Origin: Collinsella sp. OM04-5
GTDB taxonomy: Bacteria; Actinomycetota; Coriobacteriia; Coriobacteriales; Coriobacteriaceae
Direction: 5' to 3'
Length of the DNA stretch: 64,000 nt
NCBI RefSeq assembly: GCF_003439125.1
Contig: NZ_QSUU01000003.1
Location: 30,253-94,252, forward strand
In this document: positions 52,793 to 60,775 of the stretch, piece by piece
How the letters are laid out: each line of letters starts with the position of its first letter
Numbering within the stretch: position 1 is the first letter of the stretch
Position numbers and translations under genes: made by a program
Notes under the pieces: model-generated
The model's input: the letters and a program-made list of their open reading frames with translations, nothing else
What the model was told of the DNA's origin: nothing
The model's database searches: none

Positions 52793-52879
52793 ATGAAGTT
52801 TATCGCGAGTTCCGCACGCAAAGGAAAGCACTTAATGTGCTTTCCGTCTTGCGCAGGACTGTAGAGCAGGAAACTTCAT
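52793..52879. ncRNA. Candidate structured RNA or hairpin element between pnp and rnj
   Basis: Nested complementary segments form a long rod: ATGAAGTTT (52793-52801) with AAACTTCAT (52871-52879), CGCAA (52817-52821) with TTGCG (52849-52853), and GGAAAGCAC (52823-52831) with GTGCTTTCC (52837-52845), loop TTAAT. Interior loops separate the stems. Strand and function are not determined. The rest of 52582-52955 includes CCCGCC/GGCGGG inverted segments near 52765-52787 and the rnj leader, with no gene. Confidence 0.5.
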
Positions 52880-52896
52880 ATGCGGCCCTCCCGGGC

Positions 52897-52931
52897 GCAA
52901 ACAAAAGGGCGACCCCTTAGGAGTCGCCCTT
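52897..52931 (-). terminator. Terminator of pnp
   Basis: A 9-bp GC-rich stem (52905-52913 with 52923-52931) followed on the minus strand by TTTTGTTT, 25 nt after the pnp stop. Confidence 0.9.
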
Positions 52932-52955
52932 GCATGAGCTGCTTATGTACGGCTG

Positions 52956-55202
52956 TTACTCGGCGTCGTGGTGACGGCGGGGCTTGCGGCCTCCGTTGTC
53001 ACCGGGACGGCGCGGACGGTCGCTGCGCTCGGAACGCTCGCGACGCGGACGCTCACGGCGCTGGAAGTGCTCGCCGTCGCCCTCGGAGGAACCCTCGGCG
53101 CGAGCCGGGGCCTCGGGCTTATCCAGACGATCGAGCGAAATCTTGCCGCGGTCATCGACTTCGATGACGACGACCTTGACCTCGTCGCCCACATTGAGGA
53201 CGTCCTCGACCTTCTCCACGCGGCCCTTGGCGACGCGGGAGATGTGCAGCAGGCCGTCCTTACCGGGCAGCAGGTTGACGAAGGCGCCGAAGGGCTGGAT
53301 GGAGACCACGCGACCGGTGTACTCCTCGCCCGGCTCGGGAACCTTGATGATGAGCTTGATGCGCTCGACGGCCTGGTCCACGGACTCGCCGGTGCCGCCG
53401 ACAAAGACGGTGCCGTCCTCCTGGATGTCGACCGAAGCGCCGGTCTCGTCCTGAATACCGCGGATGACCTTACCGCCGGAACCGATGACGTCGCGGATCT
53501 TGTCGGTCGGGACCTGGATGGAGACGATGCGCGGAGCGGTGCTGCGTGTGGTGTGGCGCGGCTCGGGGATCACATCGAGCATCTTCTGCAGGATGAAGGC
53601 GCGACCCTCCTTGGCCTGCTGCAGGGCGCGGGCCAGGATGTCGAAGGTGAGGCCGGTGGCCTTGTTGTCCATCTGCAGGGCGGTGATGCCCTCGGTGGTG
53701 CCGGTGACCTTAAAGTCCATGTCGCCCAGGAAGTCCTCGAGACCCTGGATGTCGGACAGGACCACGGTCTTACCCTCCTCCTGGATCAGGCCCATGGCGA
53801 TACCGGAGACCGGGCGCTTAATGGGCACGCCGCCGTCCATAAGGGCGAGCGTGGAGCCGCAGGTCGAAGCCATCGAAGAGGAGCCGTTGGACTCCATGAC
53901 CTCGGAGACGACGCGGATGGCGTAGGGGAACTCGTTCTCGTCGGGAAGCACCGGAAGCAGAGCGCGCTCTGCCAGATTGCCGTGACCGATCTCGCGACGC
54001 TTGGGGCTGCCCATGCGGCCGGTCTCGCCGGTGCAGAACGGCGGGAAGTTGTAGTGGTGCATGTAGCGCTTACCCTCGGTGGGCTCGATGGTATCCAGAC
54101 GCTGGCCCTCGTTGAGCATGCCGAGCGACAGGACGGAGAGCACCTGGGTCTGGCCGCGCTGGAACAGACCGGAGCCGTGAACGAGCGGCAGGTAGTTGTC
54201 CTTCACCATGATGGGACGGATCTCGTCGGCGGCACGGCCGTCGACGCGCTCGCCGGTCTCGACGACCATAGTGCGCATGGCCTTCTTCTCGAGCTTCTTG
54301 AGCGCCACGGGGATCTCGCGCTCCCAAGCAGCCTGCTCCTCCTCGGTGAACTCGGCGCGGATGGACTCCTTCAGAGCCTCGACCTTGCCGATACGGGAGA
54401 GCTTGTCGGCGTCGCGCAAGGCGGCTGCCATCTCGTCGTAGTGGGCGAAGATGCGCTCCTGGACCTCCTCGACGGGCTGGTCGAGCGGGTACTCCTTCTT
54501 GACGATGGGGCCGTTGACCTGCTCCCACTCGGCGACGAACTCATCCTGAGCCTGGCAGAAAGCAGCGAGGGCCTCCTGGCCAAACTTCATAGCGGCGAGC
54601 ATGTCGTCCTCGGAGATCTCCTCGGCGCCGGCCTCGACCATCGAGATGAAGTCGGCAGAGCCGCCCAGCTCCAGGTCCAGGTCGGAGTTCTCGCGCTCCT
54701 CATAAGTGGGGTTGACGATAAACTCGCCGGTCTCCACGTTGCGGCCGATGCGTACACAGGCAAGCGGACCCTCGAAGGGCACGCCGCCGAGCGTCATGGC
54801 CAGGGAAGCACCCATGACGTTGATGACGTCAAAGGGGTTGACCTGGTCGGCGACAAGCGAGGTAGCGACGATGTGCACCTCGTTGCGGAAGCCGTCCGGG
54901 AAGCTCGGGCGAATCGGACGGTCGATCATGCGCGCGGTGAGCGTGGCCTTCTCGCTGGGACGGCCCTCACGCTTGAGGTAGCCACCCGGGATGCGGCCGG
55001 CAGCGTACATCTTCTCGTTGAAGTCGACGGTCAGCGGGAAGAAGTCATAGTTCTTGCGCTCCTTGGAGACGACCACGGTATCGAGCATCGTGGTGTCGCC
55101 CTGCTTGACCAGGCAGGCGCCGGTGGCCTGCTTGGCAAGCTCGCCCGACTCAAAGGTGTAGGTCTTGCCGTACAGCTCAAAGGTCTTGGATACGAGTGTC
55201 AT
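52956..55202 (-). CDS. pnp: Polyribonucleotide nucleotidyltransferase (PNPase)
   Basis: A phosphorolytic 3'-5' exoribonuclease. Two RNase PH domains (the second with TICEVMESNGSSSMA-like VVSEVMESNGSSSMASTCG and IAMGLI), a KH domain (IRDVIGSGGKVIRGIQ) and an S1 domain (YTGRVVSIQPFGAFVNL) are present in order. The C-terminus is an Arg-rich tail (RRERPRRERSERSDRPRR). 748 residues. GTAAAGGAG precedes the ATG. The rpsO-pnp order is conserved in bacteria. Confidence 0.96.
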   Translation of the reverse strand: MTLVSKTFELYGKTYTFESGELAKQATGACLVKQGDTTMLDTVVVSKERKNYDFFPLTVDFNEKMYAAGRIPGGYLKREGRPSEKATLTARMIDRPIRPSFPDGFRNEVHIVATSLVADQVNPFDVINVMGASLAMTLGGVPFEGPLACVRIGRNVETGEFIVNPTYEERENSDLDLELGGSADFISMVEAGAEEISEDDMLAAMKFGQEALAAFCQAQDEFVAEWEQVNGPIVKKEYPLDQPVEEVQERIFAHYDEMAAALRDADKLSRIGKVEALKESIRAEFTEEEQAAWEREIPVALKKLEKKAMRTMVVETGERVDGRAADEIRPIMVKDNYLPLVHGSGLFQRGQTQVLSVLSLGMLNEGQRLDTIEPTEGKRYMHHYNFPPFCTGETGRMGSPKRREIGHGNLAERALLPVLPDENEFPYAIRVVSEVMESNGSSSMASTCGSTLALMDGGVPIKRPVSGIAMGLIQEEGKTVVLSDIQGLEDFLGDMDFKVTGTTEGITALQMDNKATGLTFDILARALQQAKEGRAFILQKMLDVIPEPRHTTRSTAPRIVSIQVPTDKIRDVIGSGGKVIRGIQDETGASVDIQEDGTVFVGGTGESVDQAVERIKLIIKVPEPGEEYTGRVVSIQPFGAFVNLLPGKDGLLHISRVAKGRVEKVEDVLNVGDEVKVVVIEVDDRGKISLDRLDKPEAPARAEGSSEGDGEHFQRRERPRRERSERSDRPRRPGDNGGRKPRRHHDAE

Positions 55203-55215
55203 TGTTCTCCTTTAC

Positions 55216-55286
55216 CCCACAGGCCCCTTGCCTGCGGGCTTCTCATGTGACGCGGACCCCCTGCCCCCGCCACGCTTCAGAGCGTG
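55216..55286 (-). promoter_or_regulatory. Structured 5' leader of pnp
   Basis: Between the rpsO terminator and pnp, two hairpins can be formed: CACGCT/AGCGTG (55271-55276 with 55281-55286, tetraloop) and an 8-bp stem 55216-55223 with 55231-55238 ending just before the pnp Shine-Dalgarno. Leader hairpins are often targets of PNPase/RNase autoregulation; that role is inferred here. Confidence 0.45.
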
Positions 55287-55303
55287 ATTGTTCGCGCCCT
55301 TAC

Positions 55304-55337
55304 ACAAAAAGAGCGCCCCGCTGCGCAGGACGCTCTT
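55304..55337 (-). terminator. Terminator of rpsO
   Basis: Stem 55309-55315 with 55331-55337 plus inner GC pairing, followed by TTTTTG on the minus strand, 14 nt after the rpsO stop. Readthrough into pnp is likely partial. Confidence 0.82.
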
Positions 55338-55351
55338 AGCATGTACAAATC

Positions 55352-55630
55352 CTACTGGATGTTGTCGCGGATGCCCAGAGCCTTGATGAGCTCACGGTAC
55401 TCGACGATGTCGTTCTTCTTGATGTAGGAGAGAAGACGACGACGACGACCGACGAGCATGAGCAGACCACGACGGGTGTGGAAGTCCTTCTGATGGGACT
55501 TCATATGCTCGGTCAGCTCCTTGATGCGCTCGGACAGGATGGCGACCTGAACCTTGGGGTTGCCGGTGTCGACCGGGGTGTTACCGAACTGGGCAGTCAG
55601 CTCCGCCTTGCGCTCTTTGGAAACAGTCAT
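55352..55630 (-). CDS. rpsO: 30S ribosomal protein S15
   Basis: 92 residues. It binds the central domain of 16S rRNA. Conserved blocks are DTGNPKVQVAILSERI, LTEHMKSHQKDFHTRRGLLMLVGRRRRLLSYI and YRELIKALGIR. The ATG follows AAAGGTG at 6 nt; the longer frame upstream is noncoding leader. Own terminator downstream. Confidence 0.97.
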   Translation of the reverse strand: MTVSKERKAELTAQFGNTPVDTGNPKVQVAILSERIKELTEHMKSHQKDFHTRRGLLMLVGRRRRLLSYIKKNDIVEYRELIKALGIRDNIQ

Positions 55631-55768
55631 TGTTTCACCTTTCTTTTTGCGTCGCCATCGGGCGACTCGATTCGCCTCGGACTGGGAAGCCGCCGGTGGA
55701 GCGAGCAACCAAGGTCGAGGTACCAACAGGTCGGTATGTTACCACAAGCAGCCCGCGCCTGCGCATCA

Positions 55769-56518
55769 TCACCGACCCAACATGAATTCCATCGCACGGA
55801 GGCGCTGATCGGTGTGCGTCGCAGCCCAAACATGCGAAAGCCCCAGCAAAAAGGCTGCGGTATGCGGGTCGATTCGCTCGGCCAAAAGCGCATCGAAGGT
55901 CATGGACATGAGGGCGCGCAGCCATGCGGCCTCACCGGTCGACACCAGTTCGGCACCTGGAACGCTCGACGCGCACGACCCGCACATGAGGCCGCCCGCC
56001 TGGGGCGAAAAATACGACAGCATGGGGTCTCCGCACAGCACGCAGGCCGAAAAATCGGGTCGATAGCCAACGTGCGACAGCAGCTTAAAGACATATGCCG
56101 CCACAAGTAGATCCATATGCGCCGTGTCGAGCCCGCTGCCCACCAGGGCAAGCGCTCGCTGCGTTATAGCAAAGGTAAACGGGTCCTCGGCGTCCTCGAA
56201 CGAGCACACGCGCGCGACCTCGGCGATCGCGCTTGCGGCGCAGGTCGTCTCGTAATCGGGCGCAACGCCGAGCGGCGCCTCCATAAGCTCGGCCTGGGAA
56301 ACCACGTCGAGTGACCGTCCATGTGCGAGCAGCATATCTACCGTACAGAACAGATCGCAGCGCGCAGCCAGGCGTCCGCCGGGTTTGCGGGCGCCCTTTG
56401 CCACGGCACGAACCTGCCGCCCCCGCTCGTCAAGCATCGTCAAGATCAGGTCGGTCTCTTTGAGCTTGGTCTTGTCGAGCACGAGCACCTTCGTGCGATA
56501 TGTCCGGGAGCCTGCCAT
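55769..56518 (-). CDS. recO: DNA repair protein RecO
   Basis: It loads RecA onto SSB-coated DNA with RecR. An N-terminal OB fold (YRTKVLVLDKTKLKETDLILTMLDERGRQVRAVAKGARK) is followed by a helical part and a four-Cys zinc site (CVLCGD ... CGSC). 249 residues, full length. It follows era after 15 nt, the classic era-recO linkage. Confidence 0.93.
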   Translation of the reverse strand: MAGSRTYRTKVLVLDKTKLKETDLILTMLDERGRQVRAVAKGARKPGGRLAARCDLFCTVDMLLAHGRSLDVVSQAELMEAPLGVAPDYETTCAASAIAEVARVCSFEDAEDPFTFAITQRALALVGSGLDTAHMDLLVAAYVFKLLSHVGYRPDFSACVLCGDPMLSYFSPQAGGLMCGSCASSVPGAELVSTGEAAWLRALMSMTFDALLAERIDPHTAAFLLGLSHVWAATHTDQRLRAMEFMLGR

Positions 56519-56533
56519 GCGCGCTGCGCGTCC

Positions 56534-57601
56534 TTAGTCCTCGGCGTTGTAGCCAAAACGGCGAATCTGAGCCTCGTCGTCGCGCCAACCGGCCTTGACC
56601 TTCACGTCCAACTCCAAAAAGACCTGCGTGCCAAAGATGCGCTCAAGATCGCGACGGGCGTCGATACCGATATGCTTGATCATCTCGCCGCCCTTGCCGA
56701 TGATGATGCCCTTTTGGCCCTCACGCTCGACATAAATGGTGGCGTGCACACGCAGCACCTTCTTGGTCTGCTCGAGCGCATCGCAAATAACGCCAACGGA
56801 GTGCGGAATCTCATCACGGGTGCGGCGCAAGACCTTTTCGCGCACAAACTCGGCAACGAGCGTCTCGTCGGAAGCGTCGGTACCCATGTCCTCGGGGAAC
56901 CAACGCGGACCCTCGGGCAAAAAGTGCGCAACGGTCTCGATGAAGGCATCGACGTTAAAGTTCTTGACCGACGACGTCACGATCTCGTCGTCATATTCCA
57001 TAAGCTCGTGGGCGGCCTTAAGCTGCTCCATGACCTGTGCGGGGTCGGCTTCATCGGCCTTGGTGAGCACCAGGACCTTCTTGGAACGGGCATTCTTGAC
57101 ACGCTCGGCAACCCAGGCGTCTCCCCTGCCGATCGGTTTGGTGGCATCAATCAAAAACGCGACAACATCGACATCGTTCAGCTCGAACAGCGCGCTCTTG
57201 TTCAGCTCGGACCCTAGACCGTCCTTGGGCTTGTGGATACCCGGGGTATCGACAAAGACCAGCTGGTAGCCGGGTCGGTTGACGACGGCGCGCATGCGGC
57301 GGCGGGTCGTCTGGGCCACCGGCGAGGTGATGGCGACCTTTTTGCCATAGCAGGCGTTGAGCAGCGTTGACTTACCGGCGTTGGGGCGGCCGACCAAGGC
57401 CACGAAGCCACTGCGGAAACCGGGCTCAACGTCGCCAAAGCCCGCGAGGCTGTCGTCCTCATCGCACAGGGCGTCGAGCTCCTCGTCGCTCATGCCCTCA
57501 AACGGGTCGAACTCCTCGACTTCCTCATAGGCCTCGGTCGCCTTAGCATCCGGGGACTCGTCGTCCAAAATCTCATCGGTAGACTGCATATTGTCGGACA
57601 T
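56534..57601 (-). CDS. era: GTPase Era
   Basis: A GTPase that binds the 3' end of 16S rRNA during 30S maturation. G motifs are GRPNAGKST (71-79), DTPGIH and TKAD; the C-terminal KH domain has KGIIIGKGGEMIKHIG. At 355 residues it is about 60 longer than usual because of an acidic N-terminal extension (residues 1-62, many Asp/Glu) before the G domain. GAAAGGGA precedes the ATG. Downstream of ybeY and dgkA as in many Gram-positive genomes. Confidence 0.95.
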   Translation of the reverse strand: MSDNMQSTDEILDDESPDAKATEAYEEVEEFDPFEGMSDEELDALCDEDDSLAGFGDVEPGFRSGFVALVGRPNAGKSTLLNACYGKKVAITSPVAQTTRRRMRAVVNRPGYQLVFVDTPGIHKPKDGLGSELNKSALFELNDVDVVAFLIDATKPIGRGDAWVAERVKNARSKKVLVLTKADEADPAQVMEQLKAAHELMEYDDEIVTSSVKNFNVDAFIETVAHFLPEGPRWFPEDMGTDASDETLVAEFVREKVLRRTRDEIPHSVGVICDALEQTKKVLRVHATIYVEREGQKGIIIGKGGEMIKHIGIDARRDLERIFGTQVFLELDVKVKAGWRDDEAQIRRFGYNAED

Positions 57602-57613
57602 GGGAATCCCTTT

Positions 57614-57991
57614 CTAAATAAAGCCGAGCGCGTGGGCAAATACCAGCAAGCCCACAATCGCGGCGGTGATGGAAAGAACGTATACGGAGGCGGCAGCGAT
57701 GTCCTTCGCACGCTTGGCCAGCGGATGGAGCTCCTGGGTCGCCAGGTCGACGATGGCCTCCATGGCGGTATTGCAAAGCTCGCCGTGGATCACCAGGCCG
57801 CAACAGATGATAATCGTGGCCCACTCGGCAATGTCGAGCCCCACGATGCAGCCTGCAATGACGGTGCACACGCCCGCCACGAGCATGACCTTAATGTTGC
57901 GCTCGGTCTTGACGGCGGTGACGAAGCCCTCCATAGCGTAAGAAAACGACTTTAAGAAGGACGGATGGTCCTTGTTCGATCCGGGAATCAT
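57614..57991 (-). CDS. dgkA: Diacylglycerol/undecaprenol kinase family protein
   Basis: 125 residues with three helices. ERNIKVMLVAGV and the active-site block GELCNTAMEAIVDLATQ ... LAKRAKDIAAASV match the DgkA family; Gram-positive members mostly phosphorylate undecaprenol. TAGGAG upstream of the ATG. It lies between ybeY and era. Confidence 0.92.
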   Translation of the reverse strand: MIPGSNKDHPSFLKSFSYAMEGFVTAVKTERNIKVMLVAGVCTVIAGCIVGLDIAEWATIIICCGLVIHGELCNTAMEAIVDLATQELHPLAKRAKDIAAASVYVLSITAAIVGLLVFAHALGFI

Positions 57992-58000
57992 AGACGGCTC

Positions 58001-58510
58001 CTAGTCGTGGGCGTGGTTGGTGATGGGGCCGACGTTGACTAGCTTGGGGTCCTCGCCGCGCTCGAGCGCCAGATCGCGCAGGATGGCGTCCTCGCGGGCC
58101 TCCATGACCTCGGCCTCGTCGTCCTCGATATGGTCATAGCCCAGCAGGTGCAGCATGCCGTGTACGAGCATCAGACGACACTCGTCAGCGGGGCTATTGC
58201 CAAAACCGGGGGCCTGACGGGCAATAACCTGCGGGGCCAAGATGATATCGCCGAGCTCGAGCGTCTCGTCGGCGGGAATATCCTCGTCAAAGGCCGAGTC
58301 GCATTCAAACGAGAGCACATCGGTGGTGCGGTCGATACCGCGCCACTCGTGGTTGAGCTCGTGCATCTCGTCCTCGTCGACATACGAAAGGGAAATCTCG
58401 ACTTCACGCTCAACGCCCTCGGCGGCAAGCACAACCTCGCAGATGTGCTCCACCTCCTGCGCGTCGAGCAGCGTATCGAGCTCGGCATCGTTGCTGATCA
58501 ATACACTCAA
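58001..58510 (-). CDS. ybeY: Endoribonuclease YbeY (16S rRNA maturation)
   Basis: 169 residues. The zinc motif HGMLHLLGYDH and the TTDVLSFECD segment are diagnostic. The start is TTG, 4-nt overlap with the phoH stop (TTGA), with AGGAG 6 nt upstream. Its last ~20 residues are a nonconserved extension. Confidence 0.93.
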   Translation of the reverse strand: MSVLISNDAELDTLLDAQEVEHICEVVLAAEGVEREVEISLSYVDEDEMHELNHEWRGIDRTTDVLSFECDSAFDEDIPADETLELGDIILAPQVIARQAPGFGNSPADECRLMLVHGMLHLLGYDHIEDDEAEVMEAREDAILRDLALERGEDPKLVNVGPITNHAHD

Positions 58511-59493
58511 CGGGACTCCTTTCGGTCACGTACGCGCTTCTCGCGCACATCATCATAAGTATCGTATGCCTCGACGATACGTCCCACCAAGGCATGGCGC
58601 ACCACGTCGGCACGCTCGAGGTGCGAAAATGCGACATCATCGACACGGCCCAAAATCTTCTCGACATCCGCCAAGCCACCACGACGACCCACCAGGTCAC
58701 GCTGGCTCAGGTCGCCGGTAATCACGAACTTGGAGTTGAAGCCCAGGCGCGTCAGGAACATCTTCATCTGCTCGGGCGTGGTATTTTGTGCCTCGTCGAG
58801 CACCACGAAGGCATCACTCAGCGTGCGGCCGCGCATGTAGGCAAGCGGGGCGATCTCGATCACGCCGCGCTCCATAAGCTCATCGGTGCGCTCGCGATCC
58901 ATCATGTCAAAAAGGGCGTCGTAAAGCGGACGCATGTAGGGATCGATCTTTTCCTCGAGGGTGCCGGGCAAAAAGCCCAGATTCTCCCCCGCCTCGACAA
59001 CCGGACGCGTCAAGATCAGACGGCCCACCTCGTGACGCTTGAGCGCGGCAACGGCGAGCGCCATGGCCAGATAGGTCTTACCGGTGCCGGCAGGACCCAG
59101 GCCAAACGTGATGGTATGCGTGCGGATGGCATCCACATAGCGCTTTTGGCCGAGCGTCTTGGGGCGAATGACGCGGCCGCGATACGAAAGCAGCACGTCA
59201 TCGCGAAGCGACGTAGCCTCGTGCTCACCGTCGCGCAAGACGGCCAGGCAGCGAGAGACATCGTCGGCAGACAGCGTGCGCCCGGCGGCCGCCTCGCAAA
59301 AAGCGTGCTCGAAAAAGCGCGCCACGAGTTCGACCTCGTCCGGGTCGCCGCTCACGGAGATGCTATCGCCACGGGCGACCACATGAGCGCGAACCAAGCT
59401 CTCGAGCGCACGAAGGACGCCGTCGCCGGCGCCCAAAACGCGCGAGGGATCAATCCCCTCGGGAACGGTAAGTCTAATCTTCGAGGCTTCCAT
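58507..59493 (-). CDS. phoH: PhoH family ATPase
   Basis: 328 residues. The P-loop GPAGTGKTYLAMALA, then RPVVEAGENLGFLPGTLEEKIDPY and the Walker B-like VVLDEAQNTTPEQMKMFLTR are conserved. An N-terminal ~100-residue domain precedes the ATPase. Family members are linked with ybeY and RNA metabolism. The ATG used has GGAGG only 3 nt upstream; an ATG at 59511 lacks a ribosome binding site. It overlaps mtaB by 20 nt. Confidence 0.9.
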   Translation of the reverse strand: MEASKIRLTVPEGIDPSRVLGAGDGVLRALESLVRAHVVARGDSISVSGDPDEVELVARFFEHAFCEAAAGRTLSADDVSRCLAVLRDGEHEATSLRDDVLLSYRGRVIRPKTLGQKRYVDAIRTHTITFGLGPAGTGKTYLAMALAVAALKRHEVGRLILTRPVVEAGENLGFLPGTLEEKIDPYMRPLYDALFDMMDRERTDELMERGVIEIAPLAYMRGRTLSDAFVVLDEAQNTTPEQMKMFLTRLGFNSKFVITGDLSQRDLVGRRGGLADVEKILGRVDDVAFSHLERADVVRHALVGRIVEAYDTYDDVREKRVRDRKESR

Positions 59494-60766
59494 GAACCTC
59501 CCTGCGTGCATGGACCAAGCCGGAATCATCGACTCCGATGATAGCAACATCGAGCAGGCACGGGGCTGTAAGTCCACAGGTATCGTCAAGACGGGCATGA
59601 TGGAACGAGCCGAGCGTCAGGTTGTCGCCATACTCGAGCACGGCACGCTCGACCGTGCCCACGCGACGGCGAGCGTCGGCAATAGCGAGCTCCTGTGCAG
59701 CGGCCCGCATACGGCGGCTGCGCTCGGCCATAACCTCGGGCGGAACCTGGTCGGGCATGTCGGCAGCAAGGGTACCGGGACGCTTGCTGTAGCGGAACAC
59801 GTGCATACGCGAGAAACCCACACGGCGGCACAGCGCCAGCGACTCCTCGAACTCCTCGTCCGTCTCACCGGGAAAACCGACGATGACGTCGCACGAAAGG
59901 GACGCCTGCGGCAGATTGGCGCGAATCATACGCACCGTGTCCTCAAAGGCCTCCGCACTATAGGGACGGCCCATGCGATGCAGGGTCGCCGTGCAGCCGG
60001 ACTGCACGGGCAGGTGCAAAAACGGGGCGATACGCTGCGGAAAGCGCGCCATAACCTTAAGCAGGCGCTCGGAGATATCCATGGGCTCGACCGAGGAAAT
60101 GCGCACATGCGCAATAGTCGTGCGCTCCATGATGGCCTCGAGCAGCTCATCGATTTCGACGTGCTCGTCGGTCGCGCTCTTGCCATCGTAGGCACCCAGG
60201 TTCACACCGGTCAGCACCACCTCGGGCACGCCGGCCTCCTGGGCCTCGCGAACTTGCTCGAGCACGGACTCGACGGGCACGGAGCGCTCGGGGCCGCGCG
60301 CCTTCCACACAATGCAATAGGTGCAGCGATGGTTGCAGCCATCCTGAATCTTCACGCCCAGGCGAGAGCGACCGAGCGCATCGACCACCTCGCCATCGCT
60401 GCAGGCGGGAACGCTATCGGACTCAACACCCAGCACCTCGCATACACGTTCGGCGACATCTATCTTGGACGGCTCGGCAATCACGCGATCCGAAAGCTCC
60501 GACAGCTCCTCGGGATGCAAATTGACCACGCATCCGGTCACGACCACATAGGGCTCGTTTGGATGGGCCAGCGCATGACGGACGGCCTTACGGGTCTTGG
60601 CCTCGGCCTCGCCCGTAACGGCGCAAGTGTTAATGACGATCAGATCGGCATCCTGGGGCTCCACAATAGCGAAGCCCAGGCGCATAAGATCGGCAGTGAT
60701 ACGGTCGGACTCAACCCGGTTGACACGGCAGCCGAGGTTGACGACGGAAATATGGGGTGCGAGCAC
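59474..60766 (-). CDS. mtaB: tRNA t6A37 methylthiotransferase MtaB
   Basis: It converts t6A37 to ms2t6A37 in tRNAs reading ANN codons. N-terminal cysteines are in LGCRVNRVESD, NTCAVTGEAE and TGCVVNLHPEE; the radical SAM motif is CNHRCTYC. The MtaB-type VVNLGCRVN and AVTGEAEAKTRK blocks set it apart from MiaB and RimO. 430 residues. GTG start with AAGGAG 5 nt upstream, 9 nt from the dnaJ stop. Confidence 0.93.
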   Translation of the reverse strand: MLAPHISVVNLGCRVNRVESDRITADLMRLGFAIVEPQDADLIVINTCAVTGEAEAKTRKAVRHALAHPNEPYVVVTGCVVNLHPEELSELSDRVIAEPSKIDVAERVCEVLGVESDSVPACSDGEVVDALGRSRLGVKIQDGCNHRCTYCIVWKARGPERSVPVESVLEQVREAQEAGVPEVVLTGVNLGAYDGKSATDEHVEIDELLEAIMERTTIAHVRISSVEPMDISERLLKVMARFPQRIAPFLHLPVQSGCTATLHRMGRPYSAEAFEDTVRMIRANLPQASLSCDVIVGFPGETDEEFEESLALCRRVGFSRMHVFRYSKRPGTLAADMPDQVPPEVMAERSRRMRAAAQELAIADARRRVGTVERAVLEYGDNLTLGSFHHARLDDTCGLTAPCLLDVAIIGVDDSGLVHARREVHGSLED

Positions 60767-60775
60767 GCGGGCTCC

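Noticed and set aside
52582..52955. RNase P RNA, SRP RNA or 6S RNA in the pnp-rnj spacer
   Set aside because: The length would suit RNase P RNA, but none of the universally conserved segments of these RNAs could be found on either strand.
52968..55250. A 760-codon + strand frame opposite pnp, and similar long frames at 39468-41276 (opposite rny) and 59492-61846 (opposite mtaB and dnaJ)
   Set aside because: All mirror highly conserved genes on the other strand; the protein content is biased (Leu/Asp/His-rich) with no recognisable motif, as expected from high third-position GC.
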